Below, in pieces: positions 8,401 to 17,365 of a stretch of DNA of 64,000 nucleotides (its first letter is position 1; each line of letters starts with the position of its first letter). Location: the NCBI RefSeq assembly GCF_000786205.1, contig NZ_JROH01000011.1, forward strand, positions 61,660 through 125,659, in the 5' to 3' direction. The notes below the pieces were generated by a model that saw nothing but the letters and a program-made list of their open reading frames with translations, did not search any database and was not told where the DNA came from. A program made the translations under genes and the position numbers. Origin of the DNA: Sphingomonas sp. 37zxx. Lineage in GTDB: Bacteria; Pseudomonadota; Alphaproteobacteria; Sphingomonadales; Sphingomonadaceae.

Positions 8401-8480
8401 CGAAAGGGTCTTTCAATCGGCGCGCGCCCGCGTAAACAGCGGGCCGCGCCGTTCGCGCGCCAATTACGGGATAGTGGATC

Positions 8481-9506
8481 ATGGGTTATCGGGTGGTGGT
8501 CGCAGGCGCGACCGGCAATGTCGGGCGCGAAATGCTCAACATCATGGCGGAGCGCGAGTTTCCGGCCGACGAGATCGCAGTGCTGGCATCTTCGCGCTCG
8601 GCGGGTGAGCTGGCCGATTATGGCGAGACCGGGCGCAAGCTGAAGATCCAGAATATCGAGCATTTCGATCCCACCGGCTGGGACATGGCGCTGTTCGCGA
8701 TCGGCAGCGAAGCGACCGCGATCCACGCGCCGCGCTTTGCCGCCGCCGGCTGTGTCGTGATCGACAATTCGTCGCTCTATCGCATGGACCCCGATGTGCC
8801 TTTGGTGGTGCCCGAGGTGAATGCCGAGGCGATCGATGGCTATAAGGCCAAGAACATCATCGCTAATCCCAATTGCTCGACCGCGCAGATGGTGGTGGCG
8901 CTGAAGCCGCTGCACGACGCCGCCAAGGTGCTGCGCGTGGTTGTTGCGACCTATCAGTCGGTGTCGGGCGCGGGCAAGGCGGGGATGGATGAGCTGTTCG
9001 AACAGAGCCGCAATATCTTCGTCGGCGACAGCGCCGAGCCGCGCAAGTTCACCAAGCAGATCGCGTTCAACGTGATCCCGCACATCGATAGCTTCCTCGA
9101 CGATGGTTCGACCAAGGAAGAGTGGAAGATGGTGGTCGAGACCAAGAAGATCCTCGATCCCAAGATCAAGGTGATCGCGACGTGTGTGCGCGTGCCGGTG
9201 TTCGTCGGCCATTCCGAAGCGGTATATGTCGAGATGGAGAGAGAGCTTTCGGCCGAGGACGCGCAGAACCTGCTGCGCGAGGCGCCGGGGATCATGCTGG
9301 TCGATAAGCGCGAAGACGGCGGCTATGTCACCCCGGTCGAGTGTGTCGGCGATTATGCGACCTATGTCAGCCGCGTGCGCGAAGACCCGACGGTTGAGAA
9401 CGGCCTGGCCTTCTGGTGCGTGTCCGACAATCTGCGCAAGGGCGCGGCGCTGAATGCGGTGCAGATCGCCGAGTTGCTGGGGCGGCGGCATTTGAAGAAG
9501 GGTTGA
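8481..9506 (+). CDS. asd: Aspartate-semialdehyde dehydrogenase
   Basis: Converts L-4-aspartyl phosphate to L-aspartate 4-semialdehyde with NADPH, the branch-point step towards lysine, diaminopimelate, threonine and methionine. The 341-residue protein has the N-terminal dinucleotide motif VAGATGNVGREML, the substrate loop LASSRSAG, the catalytic Cys132 in NPNCSTAQMV, and the VSGAGKAGMDEL and HSEAVYVEME segments with the active-site His region. Length is normal for the family. It stands alone, after the palindromic repeat pair. Confidence 0.96.
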   Translation: MGYRVVVAGATGNVGREMLNIMAEREFPADEIAVLASSRSAGELADYGETGRKLKIQNIEHFDPTGWDMALFAIGSEATAIHAPRFAAAGCVVIDNSSLYRMDPDVPLVVPEVNAEAIDGYKAKNIIANPNCSTAQMVVALKPLHDAAKVLRVVVATYQSVSGAGKAGMDELFEQSRNIFVGDSAEPRKFTKQIAFNVIPHIDSFLDDGSTKEEWKMVVETKKILDPKIKVIATCVRVPVFVGHSEAVYVEMERELSAEDAQNLLREAPGIMLVDKREDGGYVTPVECVGDYATYVSRVREDPTVENGLAFWCVSDNLRKGAALNAVQIAELLGRRHLKKG

Positions 9507-9537
9507 GCGGTGCTAGCATAAATGCTATCATTCGCTG

Positions 9538-9789
9538 ATGGCACAAATGACTGTTCGGCAGATCGACGACCGGCGCTACGAGCAACTCAAAACGCGGGCG
9601 CGGTTGAAGGGCGTTTCGGTTGAGGCGCTTGCGCGTGACGCGATCCATGAGATCGCCGAACTGACGCCCGAGGAAAAGCGCGCTTTGGTGCAGCGGATGC
9701 AGCAAGCGGGCGAGCGCGCGAAGGTCTCGGGCGTCGCGCAGACGCCGGGGTGGCAACTGGTCCGGGAGGATCGTGACGGTGATCATTGA
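9538..9789 (+). CDS. FitA/VapB-type ribbon-helix-helix antitoxin
   Basis: An 83-residue protein starting MAQMTVRQIDDRRYEQLKTRAR, a ribbon-helix-helix DNA-binding segment of the Arc/FitA class, followed by GVSVEALARDAIHEIAE. The remaining C-terminal part would wrap the cognate PIN toxin. It overlaps the downstream toxin gene by 11-17 bp, the classical antitoxin-toxin arrangement, and such antitoxins usually autoregulate the operon. The promoter region carries the dyad-like sequence GCTAGCATAAATGCTATC just upstream (9512-9529), a possible operator. Confidence 0.85.
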   Translation: MAQMTVRQIDDRRYEQLKTRARLKGVSVEALARDAIHEIAELTPEEKRALVQRMQQAGERAKVSGVAQTPGWQLVREDRDGDH

Positions 9790-10186
9790 TGCCAGTGTCG
9801 GCGTCAAATGGATCGTTCCCGAAGAAGATCATGAAGCCGCCGCGGCTCTGATCGGGGACCAGCGATTATATGCGCCGGCCTTGTTCTTCAGCGAGGTCGG
9901 CAATGCATTGGTCAAAAAGCATCGTCGCGGGGAAATTGTCATTGCCGAAGTGGCGCAATCCTTTGCCGATCTGCCGCTGCTGATCACCAGCGTTGATGAA
10001 TGCCGGGTAATGGGCCGGGCGATGCAATTGGCCACCGAACTTGGCCACAGCATCTACGACTGTGTCTATGTCGCCCTTGCCGAAGATATGCGGGTCGAGC
10101 TGGTCACGGCCGACCTGAAGTTTGTGGCGAAGTTGGAAGGGCATGCCGCACGACGACACGTCGTGCCGCTGAAGGAACGCGCATGA
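9773..10186 (+). CDS. VapC-type PIN-domain toxin (ribonuclease)
   Basis: A 137-residue PIN-domain protein, likely an Mg-dependent RNase. The acidic catalytic set is visible: Asp in VIIDASVGVKW near residue 6, Glu in FFSEVGNALVK, Asp in SIYDCVYVALAE and Asp in LVTADLKF. The first GTG (9773) lies only 2 bases after GGGAGGA; a second GTG at 9779 has better spacing (8 bases) and may be the true start. The stop overlaps the next ATG (ATGA), so the alpha/beta hydrolase is translationally coupled to it. The tRNA or mRNA target cannot be read from sequence. Confidence 0.87.
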   Translation: MTVIIDASVGVKWIVPEEDHEAAAALIGDQRLYAPALFFSEVGNALVKKHRRGEIVIAEVAQSFADLPLLITSVDECRVMGRAMQLATELGHSIYDCVYVALAEDMRVELVTADLKFVAKLEGHAARRHVVPLKERA

Positions 10187-10950
10187 CAGCTTCGATAACT
10201 TCGATCCACCATTTCACCAGTTTCGACGGCACCAAGATCGCGTGGACCGAGTTGGGCGAGGGCAGCCCCGTAGTGCTGATCCACGGCTATATGTCCGACG
10301 CGCATACCAATTGGGTGCGCTATGGGCATGCCGCGAAGATCGCGGCGGCGGGGCGGCGGGTGATTATGCCTGACCTTCGCGGGCATGGGCTTAGCGATCG
10401 CCCGCATGACGCTGCTGCCTATCCCGCCGATGCGCTGGCGATGGATGGTGAGGCTTTGGTCGCGCATCTGGGCCTGACCGATTATGACCTGGGTGGCTAT
10501 TCGCTGGGGGCACGCACGGCGATGCGGATGATCGCCCGGGGGATCGTGCCTGCGCCCGCGCGGGTGGTGTTCGCCGGCATGGGGTTGGAGGGGTTGCTCG
10601 ATACCCATCGCCGCGCGGGGCATTTCCGCGACATTCTCGACAATCTGGGCAGCTATGAGCGCGGATCGCCCCAATGGATGGTCGAGGCGTTTCTGAAGAC
10701 CACCAAGGGCGATCCGGTCGCGCTGCGGCATGTGATCGACACTTTTGTCGACACGTCGCGCGAACAGGTGCTGGCGATCGAGCAGCCGGTGCTGGTGCTG
10801 GCGGGCGAAGAGGATGACGACAACGGATCGCATGCCGAACTCGCCGCCACACTCGCCAACGCGACGTTGGTCGAGATGCCCGGTGGGCATATGAGTTCGG
10901 TGACCAAGCCCGAAATGGGCGATGCGCTGGCGGCGTTCCTGCGCGACTGA
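10183..10950 (+). CDS. Alpha/beta hydrolase
   Basis: A 255-residue alpha/beta-hydrolase fold enzyme. The oxyanion-region motif VVLIHGYMSDAHTNW comes early, the nucleophile is Ser107 in GGYSLGA, an acid in the GEEDDDNG region follows strand 6, and His236 lies in GGHMSSV. The substrate is unknown; the family includes esterases, lactonases and haloperoxidase-like enzymes. The start ATG 10183 overlaps the toxin stop by 4 bp, giving a three-gene antitoxin-toxin-hydrolase unit. A longer upstream frame exists but runs inside the toxin gene and is not needed for the fold. Confidence 0.88.
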   Translation: MTASITSIHHFTSFDGTKIAWTELGEGSPVVLIHGYMSDAHTNWVRYGHAAKIAAAGRRVIMPDLRGHGLSDRPHDAAAYPADALAMDGEALVAHLGLTDYDLGGYSLGARTAMRMIARGIVPAPARVVFAGMGLEGLLDTHRRAGHFRDILDNLGSYERGSPQWMVEAFLKTTKGDPVALRHVIDTFVDTSREQVLAIEQPVLVLAGEEDDDNGSHAELAATLANATLVEMPGGHMSSVTKPEMGDALAAFLRD

Positions 10951-10990
10951 GGCAGCGTTCGTACTTGCGGCTACTCCAGACCAACGGGGT

Positions 10991-12106
10991 CTAGATTTCC
11001 GGGATGGTATTTTCGTCAGCGATCCCGGCTGCGAACGACGCGCTCGAATCGCTGCCGTCGGGCTGGTGCGCGCCGGTTGCCTGGACGGCGTGCAAGCCAG
11101 GCTGCGGCTTGCGCGTCAGCAGATAGGCGGCGGCCCCCAGGCCGGCGAGTACCGTCGCAGCCGCCAGCGGGCGCATCTGCGCTTCGAGCGTGACGCTCTG
11201 GCGGCGGACATAAATGTCCTGGTTCGATCGTTCGCGGCCATCCTTGCGCGGTTCGAACAGATTGTCCTGCGTGCCCTCCTCGGGCGGCTGGTCGATCGTC
11301 TGCGCGGTACGGCCCCTGAAGCGTTCGATCACCAGATCGGTCATGCGCGGCATCGCGTTGCCAAGCCCGGCGATCAGCAGCCCGACGCCGCCCACGGTAA
11401 GGTCGCGCTTTTGGTTGGCAGCGGCGAAGCAGATCGCCTTGGCGACCAGTTCGGGATCATACACCACCGGTGGGATACGCGCAGGCGCGCCGATGCGGTT
11501 GCGTGCATGTTCGGGATAGGGGGTGTCGATCCCGGCGGGTTTGATGAGGGTGATCGACACCGGATGTCCCGCCGCCTCGACTTCGGTGCGGAGCGCTTCG
11601 GTGAAGCCCAGCACCGCGTGCTTCGTGGCGCTATAGGCCCCTTGCAGCGAGATGGCGCGTTCGGACAATACCGAACCGATGTTGATCAGCGAGCCGCCGC
11701 GTTCGGCAAGGCGCGGCACCGCGAATAGCGAGGCACGAACAAGCGCGAAATAGCCGACTTCGAAGACGCGGCGATGCTCCTCGATCGTCGTGTCGAGCAG
11801 TTCGGCATACATGGAGGCAGCCGCGTTGTTGACCCAGGTGTCGAAGCCGCCGAAACGCTGATCGGCCAATGCCGCAATCCGCTGCGGTGCGTCTTCGTCG
11901 GCGACGTCGAGCGCGATCCACGCCGCCTTGCCGCCGCGCAGAATGATGCTTTCGCCCGCCTCGCGCAGCGCATCCGCATTGCGCGCGACCAGCACGACCC
12001 GCGCACCGGCGCGTGCGGCCCGGCGCGCGGTGGCCAACCCTATCCCCGAAGACGCGCCGGTGATGACGATCGTCTGTTCGGCAAGCGGCTTGAGGGTGAT
12101 GGCCAT
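10991..12106 (-). CDS. SDR family oxidoreductase with C-terminal membrane segment
   Basis: A 371-residue short-chain dehydrogenase. The cofactor motif TGASSGIG is at residues 17-24, NNAAAS occupies the NNAG position, a Ser precedes the catalytic YSATK (Tyr-x-x-x-Lys), and the following PAGIDTPY segment is typical. After residue 240 there is an extra region not needed for catalysis, with a hydrophobic stretch LAAATVLAGLGAAAYLL near residues 312-328 and a polar tail, suggesting membrane attachment. The substrate is unknown. It is convergent with the hydrolase gene and lies 63 bp downstream of amn on the same strand. Confidence 0.85.
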   Translation of the reverse strand: MAITLKPLAEQTIVITGASSGIGLATARRAARAGARVVLVARNADALREAGESIILRGGKAAWIALDVADEDAPQRIAALADQRFGGFDTWVNNAAASMYAELLDTTIEEHRRVFEVGYFALVRASLFAVPRLAERGGSLINIGSVLSERAISLQGAYSATKHAVLGFTEALRTEVEAAGHPVSITLIKPAGIDTPYPEHARNRIGAPARIPPVVYDPELVAKAICFAAANQKRDLTVGGVGLLIAGLGNAMPRMTDLVIERFRGRTAQTIDQPPEEGTQDNLFEPRKDGRERSNQDIYVRRQSVTLEAQMRPLAAATVLAGLGAAAYLLTRKPQPGLHAVQATGAHQPDGSDSSASFAAGIADENTIPEI

Positions 12107-12169
12107 GCGGATGCTCCTGTTGGGATTTGCCTGGTCAACGCACGAGACGGCCAGGCTTTCCCGACAGGA

Positions 12170-13609
12170 TCAGCGAAAGGGCGGTTCGTTGAACGCGCGC
12201 AGCTTTCGGCTGTGCAGCTTGGCCCCCTCGCGGCGCAGTTCTTCGCAGGTTTCGATGCCGATTCGCATATGCTCGCTGATCGCGCGTTCATAGAAGCGGT
12301 TGGCCTGGCCGGGCAGCTTCAGCTCGCCATGCAGCGGCTTGTCCGAGACGCATAATAAGGTGCCGTAGGGAACGCGGAAGCGATAGCCCTGCGCCGCGAT
12401 CGTCGCCGATTCCATGTCGATCCCGACCGCGCGGCTTAGTGAGAAGCGAAGCGCCGAGGCCGAGAAGCGAAGTTCCCAGTTGCGGTCGTCGGTGGTGACG
12501 ATCGTGCCGGTACGCAGTCGCCGCTTCAGCTCGTCCCCCGACTGGCCCGACACGGTCGCAGCGGCGCGGGCGAGCGCCTGTTGCACCTCGGCGATCGCGG
12601 GAACGGGGATGGCGGGAGGCAGCACTTCGTCGAGGACGTGATCGTCGCGCAGATAGGCGTGCGCCAGCACATAGTCGCCGATCCGCTGGCTGGGCCGCAG
12701 GCCGCCGCAATGGCCGATCATCAGCCACGCCTCGGGCCGCAGCACCGCGAGGTGATCGGTAATCGTCTTGGCGTTCGACGGGCCGACGCCGATGTTCACC
12801 AGCGTGATGCCGGTGCCGTCGGGCGCGATGAGGTGATAAGCGGGCATCTGATGCCGGCGCCAGGCGCTGTCGGTGACGATCTGATCGGGATCGGCACCCG
12901 CCTCGATATACAGGCCGCCAGCACCCGACAGCGCGGTGTAGCGGCTGTCGGTGTTGAGCTGGCCCAGCCCCCATTGCACGAATTCATCGACATAGCGGTG
13001 ATAGTTGGTGAACAGGATATAGCGCTGGACATGCTCGGGCGGGGTGCCGGTGTAGTGACGGAGGCGCGCGAGGCTGAAATCGGTGCGCAAGCCATCGAAC
13101 AGCGCCAAAGGCCGCGTCTCGTCATTGCTGACCCACAGGCCGTCGGCGATTTCGTCGCCGATATGCGCCAGTTCAGTCGCCGGGAAGAAGCGCGCCAGTT
13201 CGAGCGCCGAAACCTCGTCGAGTTGCAGCGCGTGGCCGGGATCGAGCACATAGGGAAAGGGGATTTCCTGTGCGCCGGGGACCGCCGAAACCTCGACCGC
13301 ATAATCCTCGATCAGCAAGGTGAGCTGTTCGATCAGATAGTCGGCGAACATCGCGGGCTTGGTGACGCTGATCCGATAGTCGCCCGCCGTGACGAGCCTG
13401 CCGAAAGAGCGAAGCGGGGTCGGGCGTTCGGGACCGCCAGTATATACCACGCGGATTTCGGGATAGGCGAACGAGCCGTCGGTGCGGCTGTGCGGCGGGG
13501 GCGCGGTGCCATCGGCGAGATAGGCGGCCAGAGCCGCCTGAAGGCGCGCCACCGAGGCGCGATAGAGCCGATCGAGTTCGGCGACGATGTCGGATGCCTG
13601 TGTCATCAC
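12170..13609 (-). CDS. amn: AMP nucleosidase
   Basis: Hydrolyses AMP to adenine and ribose 5-phosphate, regulating the adenylate pool. The 479-residue length is close to E. coli Amn (484). An N-terminal AMP-nucleosidase domain (about residues 1-180, with PEIRVVYTGGPERPTPLRSFGR) is followed by a purine-nucleoside-phosphorylase-like catalytic domain: LVNIGVGPSNAKTITDHLAVL, MIGHCGGLRPSQRIGDYVLAHAYLRDD and the substrate-binding IDMESATIAAQGYRFRVPYGTLLCVSD. No operon partner is apparent. Confidence 0.93.
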   Translation of the reverse strand: MMTQASDIVAELDRLYRASVARLQAALAAYLADGTAPPPHSRTDGSFAYPEIRVVYTGGPERPTPLRSFGRLVTAGDYRISVTKPAMFADYLIEQLTLLIEDYAVEVSAVPGAQEIPFPYVLDPGHALQLDEVSALELARFFPATELAHIGDEIADGLWVSNDETRPLALFDGLRTDFSLARLRHYTGTPPEHVQRYILFTNYHRYVDEFVQWGLGQLNTDSRYTALSGAGGLYIEAGADPDQIVTDSAWRRHQMPAYHLIAPDGTGITLVNIGVGPSNAKTITDHLAVLRPEAWLMIGHCGGLRPSQRIGDYVLAHAYLRDDHVLDEVLPPAIPVPAIAEVQQALARAAATVSGQSGDELKRRLRTGTIVTTDDRNWELRFSASALRFSLSRAVGIDMESATIAAQGYRFRVPYGTLLCVSDKPLHGELKLPGQANRFYERAISEHMRIGIETCEELRREGAKLHSRKLRAFNEPPFR

Positions 13610-13744
13610 AAGCGGCTATCGCGCGCGCGTTACGCTGGCAAGACGTGCATCGAATCCTGGGAGCGTTGACGACGGCGAAACGCAGCGGGGGCCGACGTGC
13701 TGAACGGTTTCCCGCACGTCGGCCCCGTGGCTTTCGCCGAAGCT

Positions 13745-14134
13745 TCAGCCCTTTGGCGTTGCAGCCGGCTTCTTGGCCGCAGTCTTGCGCGGCGCGGCGG
13801 GTTTTTTGGGCTCGGCAGGCACCTTGGCGGTGGCGGGCTTGGCCGACGTCGCCTTCTGCTTTTCCATCAGCTTGCTGACGCCGAATGCCGCGCCGGCGAC
13901 GGCGGCAGCCGCACCCGCGACGATCGCCGCGGCGGCCACGGGATGGCGGCGGGCCGAATCGACCGTGGTCCCGGTCGCCGATTCGATTTTTTCGCGGGCG
14001 GCACTGGCCGCCTTCAGCGTGGCATCGCCCGCCTTGGACAATTGCTTGCTCGCGGCGTCGGTAATTTGGGTCACTTTGTCCTCTGCCTGGTCGATGGCGT
14101 TGGCAGCGTCGTTGTGAAGCGTCTCGCTTGTCAT
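13745..14134 (-). CDS. Small Ala/Lys-rich membrane-anchored protein of unknown function
   Basis: A 129-residue protein that I do not recognise as a named family. The start ATG 14134 has an AAGGGAGAAA ribosome-binding site. The N-terminal half is an amphipathic helix rich in Ala/Asp/Lys (DAANAIDQAEDKVTQITDAASKQL), reminiscent of DUF883/ElaB-like or phasin-like helices. A hydrophobic Ala/Val segment near residues 66-85 follows, and then a Lys/Pro/Ala tail (PAEPKKPAAPRKTAAKKPAA) resembling histone-H1-like tails. It could sit at the membrane with a cationic cytoplasmic tail. Neighbours give no clue to its role. Confidence 0.7.
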   Translation of the reverse strand: MTSETLHNDAANAIDQAEDKVTQITDAASKQLSKAGDATLKAASAAREKIESATGTTVDSARRHPVAAAAIVAGAAAAVAGAAFGVSKLMEKQKATSAKPATAKVPAEPKKPAAPRKTAAKKPAATPKG

Positions 14135-14245
14135 AAGTTTCTCCCTTCGCACCTGCAAACCGTTACGGGGGCGATGAAGTTCCATTACGCCATCATCGGC
14201 GGCGACTATAGTGAACGACGCTGCCCCTTTTTCACGCGCTTATCA

Positions 14246-14728
14246 TCACAGCTTGTCGATCAGATAGTCGGCCGAGCTTACCTTGAACTCGCCGGGCGCT
14301 TCGACATGGAGTTGTTCGACCACGCCATCGTTGACGATCATCGCATAACGCTGGCTGCGCTTGCCCATGCCATAGGCCGAGCTATCGGCATCCAGGCCGA
14401 TCGCGGTGGCAAACTCGCCATTGCCGTCGGCGAGCATCGTCACCCGGCCTTCGGCCTCGTTCGCCTTGCTCCAGGCGGCTAGCACGAAGGCGTCGTTGAC
14501 GGCGGTGCAGGCGACTTCGTCTATGCCCTTGGACAGGATTTCATCGGCACGTTCGATGAAGCCGGGCAGATGCTTGACCGAGCACGTCGGCGTGAAGGCG
14601 CCGGGGACCGAGAACAGCGCGACGCGGCGGCCGGCGAAGAAATCGGTGGTGGTCACCTGGTCAGGACCGGCTTCGGTCGCCTTGACGAGGGTGGCTTGCG
14701 GAAGTTTTTCGCCGATTGCGATGGTCAT
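14246..14728 (-). CDS. Peroxiredoxin, Prx5 type
   Basis: A 160-residue thiol peroxidase. The peroxidatic Cys49 sits in PGAFTPTCS, the Prx5-subfamily signature, preceded by VALFSVPGAF and followed by HLPGFIERADEI. A possible second Cys is in VACTAVNDAFVLAAW. It reduces H2O2 and organic peroxides in the cytosol using a thioredoxin or glutaredoxin/glutathione donor; the donor is not evident. The length and the C-terminal VSSADYLIDKL are normal for bacterial Prx5. It is transcribed away from yqgE. Confidence 0.93.
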   Translation of the reverse strand: MTIAIGEKLPQATLVKATEAGPDQVTTTDFFAGRRVALFSVPGAFTPTCSVKHLPGFIERADEILSKGIDEVACTAVNDAFVLAAWSKANEAEGRVTMLADGNGEFATAIGLDADSSAYGMGKRSQRYAMIVNDGVVEQLHVEAPGEFKVSSADYLIDKL

Positions 14729-14840
14729 GATGTCTAGGCTCCCCTGAAAGCGCCAGCAGGCGCGGTGGGCGGCACGTTGGGGCGCGGCGACATGATTTCA
14801 AGCGGTGGCGAAGTGGCCTTGCGCGGCATATGCTTGGGGC

Positions 14841-15404
14841 ATGATCGAACAATCTCCCTTTCTGACCGGACAGTTCCTGTTGGCGATGCCCGGTATCGGT
14901 GATCCCCGTTTCGACCGCGCGGTGATCGCGATGTGCAGCCATGATGCCGAAGGCGCGCTGGGCGTGGGCGTGGGGGCGGTGATCGACGGGCTGAGCCTGG
15001 GCGACGTGCTGCGCCAGTTCGAGATCGACCCCGGCACCGTCGGCGATGCCCCGGTGCATTTCGGAGGCCCGGTCGAGCCGCAGCGCGGGTTCGTGCTGCA
15101 TTCGAACGATTGGGGTGGCCAGGATTCGATCGACGTCGCGGGCCGCTGGGTGCTGTCGGGCACGATCGACGTGCTGCGCGCGATCGCCGACGGCACCGGG
15201 CCTTCGCATTGGCTGGTGGCGCTTGGCTATGCCGGGTGGAGCGAGGGGCAGTTGGATGGCGAGATGACCCGCCATGGCTGGTTCAACACGCCGGGCGAGT
15301 TGAGCCTGTTGTACGACGTCCCGACAGACGCGCGCTGGACCAGTTGCTTTGCCGCTGCAGGGATCGACCCGACATTGTTGTCCAGCGCCGCCGGGAAAGC
15401 CTGA
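14841..15404 (+). CDS. YqgE/AlgH family protein
   Basis: A 187-residue member of the YqgE/AlgH family (DUF179): LTGQFLLAMPGIGDPRFDRAVI at the start, GALGVGVG (usually GALGLVIN), VHFGGPVEPQRGFVLH and the closing LGYAGWSEGQLDGEM are all diagnostic. The molecular function is unproven; AlgH was described as affecting alginate regulation in Pseudomonas. I take ATG 14841 rather than an upstream in-frame ATG at 14805 because homology begins at MIEQSPFLTGQ. Confidence 0.92.
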   Translation: MIEQSPFLTGQFLLAMPGIGDPRFDRAVIAMCSHDAEGALGVGVGAVIDGLSLGDVLRQFEIDPGTVGDAPVHFGGPVEPQRGFVLHSNDWGGQDSIDVAGRWVLSGTIDVLRAIADGTGPSHWLVALGYAGWSEGQLDGEMTRHGWFNTPGELSLLYDVPTDARWTSCFAAAGIDPTLLSSAAGKA

Positions 15405-15454
15405 GTTTGACGGTTCGGCGTGCCCTGACGAGCGTGCGCCGCGAGCTATGCGGC

Positions 15455-17239
15455 CTATGATGGCTGTGCGCTGAGATGCTGCACTTCCGCCATGCCTGTT
15501 CCGTGCCGGCTCCTCGCCGATTGACTGACGCGAAATTGCCCGGCCTGTTCGTTTAGCGTCAATACTTCGGATTGCAGATTGCGCGCGGCTGCCGAGGTTT
15601 CCTCGACCATCGCCGCATTCTGCTGGGTAGCGCGGTCCATCGCGGCGACGGCGGTCGCTATGTCGGTGATCGCTTCAGCCTGGGCGCGGTTTTCGTGTGA
15701 CATCGAATCGAGCAGCGTGTGGACCTGTCCCGTCGCGTCGGCGATCCGAACCAGCGCTGCATCGACGCGGGCGACCATCTCTACTGCCGATCCGACTTCG
15801 GACTGGGTTACGGTTAGTTGGTCGCGGGCGCGCTTGGCCTCTTCCTCAGCGCGCATTGCGAGCGCCGAAACCAGATCGGCGACCACGGCAAAGCCGCGCC
15901 CCGCCTCACCGGCGCGACCGGCCTCTACGGCAGCGTTCATCGCCAGCACGCGCGTCTGGAACGCAATCTTGTCTAGCCCCTCGATCACGTCGTCAATGCC
16001 GCGGGCGCTGTCCGACACCCGCGCCATCGCATCAGATGCAGAGGCAGCGACTTCGCGTCCGTTTTCGACCGATCGCGCTGCTTCGTCTGCGCTTTGCAGG
16101 GTGCGCGCGGCGGAGTCTGCCACGCCTTGCAGCCGTTTCCCCATCAGCGTGATCGAGGCACTGGTTTCCTCGAGGCTTGCGGCATTGCCTTCGGTACGTC
16201 GGGCCAGATCCTCGGTTGCAACCGCAATCTCGCTGGAGCCGGTGGTAATGCCGCGCGCGCTTTCGGCGACGGCACCGATCAACCCACGCAGGCGCATCAG
16301 CGCGGCGTTGAAGTCCTGCCGGACGGGCTCATAGTCGATGGGGAAGGGGCTGTTGATGTCGCGCCCGAGGTCGCCAGCGGAAATCGCCGAAATCGCGTCG
16401 CGCAAGGCAGCGGTGACCTGCTGCTGAGTCTGGGTTGCGGCACTCTCGGCCAAGGCGCGTTCGACGGCAGCGGAGCGGAAAATCTCACATGCGCGCGACA
16501 TGCGACCAATCTCGTTGGGCTGTTCCTGATAGGGAATAAGGGCGTCGCTGGTCTTGTCCGCCAGTTTTTCCATCGTGTCGGCCAGCGTCGCTATCGGCGT
16601 GATGATCGCGTTGCGTGCCACGACCAGCGCAAAAACCCAAACAGCCCCTGCGATTAGCGCGATGACGGCGGACACGATCACGGCAGCCCGATCGAAGTCG
16701 AGGGCACCGTCGCTCACCTCCTTTGCGACCTTGATCTGTTCCTCGACCAGGGCACTGAGCGCCGCCGATGCAGGATCGATCGCAGGGTAGAGGTCGGTCG
16801 CGACGATGCGGTCCAGCGCGGCACGATCGTCCGCATCGAGTGCGGTCTGCAATGCCGCGACTACCTGATCCGCGCTTTCCATCCTTTGTTCGGCGGTTTT
16901 TGCCAATTTCTCCTCGTGCTCAGTCATGAAGCTGGCGCGATAAACTTTCCAGCGAGCGTCGATCTCGGCGCGCCCTTCGCGGACCTGATCGGCTGCCTCC
17001 GCGATGGAAAGGTTGCCGTCACGCGCCTTGTGGGAAGCATCGACGATCGCGACCGCATATTGGTCGGTAACGAATTTCAAGTCGCCTAGCGGTATGACTC
17101 GATCGGTGAGCAGCGTCTGAAACGCGGCGGAGTCGGTTCTGACCACCGCAGCGAGTGTGATCAAAAGTGCCAGAAGTGCAAAGGCAAACATCGACAGGCA
17201 AAGGATAAGTTTCGCGCGAATGGTGGACTTGAACAGCAT
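15455..17239 (-). CDS. Methyl-accepting chemotaxis protein
   Basis: A 594-residue chemoreceptor. One membrane segment is at about residues 11-32, a periplasmic four-helix-bundle-like sensor domain spans about 35-190, a second membrane segment is near 190-212 (VIVSAVIALIAGAVWVFALVV), a HAMP domain follows, and the cytoplasmic coiled coil contains the signalling tip FQTRVLAMNAAVEAGRAGEAGRGFAVVADLVSALAMR. The ligand is unknown. No CheA/CheW/CheR/CheB genes lie in the window and no C-terminal CheR-docking pentapeptide is visible. It is an orphan receptor, divergent from ahcY. Confidence 0.94.
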   Translation of the reverse strand: MLFKSTIRAKLILCLSMFAFALLALLITLAAVVRTDSAAFQTLLTDRVIPLGDLKFVTDQYAVAIVDASHKARDGNLSIAEAADQVREGRAEIDARWKVYRASFMTEHEEKLAKTAEQRMESADQVVAALQTALDADDRAALDRIVATDLYPAIDPASAALSALVEEQIKVAKEVSDGALDFDRAAVIVSAVIALIAGAVWVFALVVARNAIITPIATLADTMEKLADKTSDALIPYQEQPNEIGRMSRACEIFRSAAVERALAESAATQTQQQVTAALRDAISAISAGDLGRDINSPFPIDYEPVRQDFNAALMRLRGLIGAVAESARGITTGSSEIAVATEDLARRTEGNAASLEETSASITLMGKRLQGVADSAARTLQSADEAARSVENGREVAASASDAMARVSDSARGIDDVIEGLDKIAFQTRVLAMNAAVEAGRAGEAGRGFAVVADLVSALAMRAEEEAKRARDQLTVTQSEVGSAVEMVARVDAALVRIADATGQVHTLLDSMSHENRAQAEAITDIATAVAAMDRATQQNAAMVEETSAAARNLQSEVLTLNEQAGQFRVSQSARSRHGTGMAEVQHLSAQPS

Positions 17240-17365
17240 GAGATTTTCCGCAGCTCAGGGCCGATGCCGACCCATCTCTTCTATGATAGACGAGTGGGTC
17301 TATCTGAGCATGCGACGTCCGCCATAAAGTCGCTTGGCGCGCGACACCGGTCCCTGAACTGGCTC

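Noticed and set aside
8253..8435. A 60-codon frame within the palindromic elements
   Set aside because: It is made of repeat sequence and has no Shine-Dalgarno sequence.
13745..14134. Histone H1-like nucleoid protein
   Set aside because: The Lys/Pro/Ala tail is suggestive, but a hydrophobic segment precedes it, which fits a membrane-anchored protein better.
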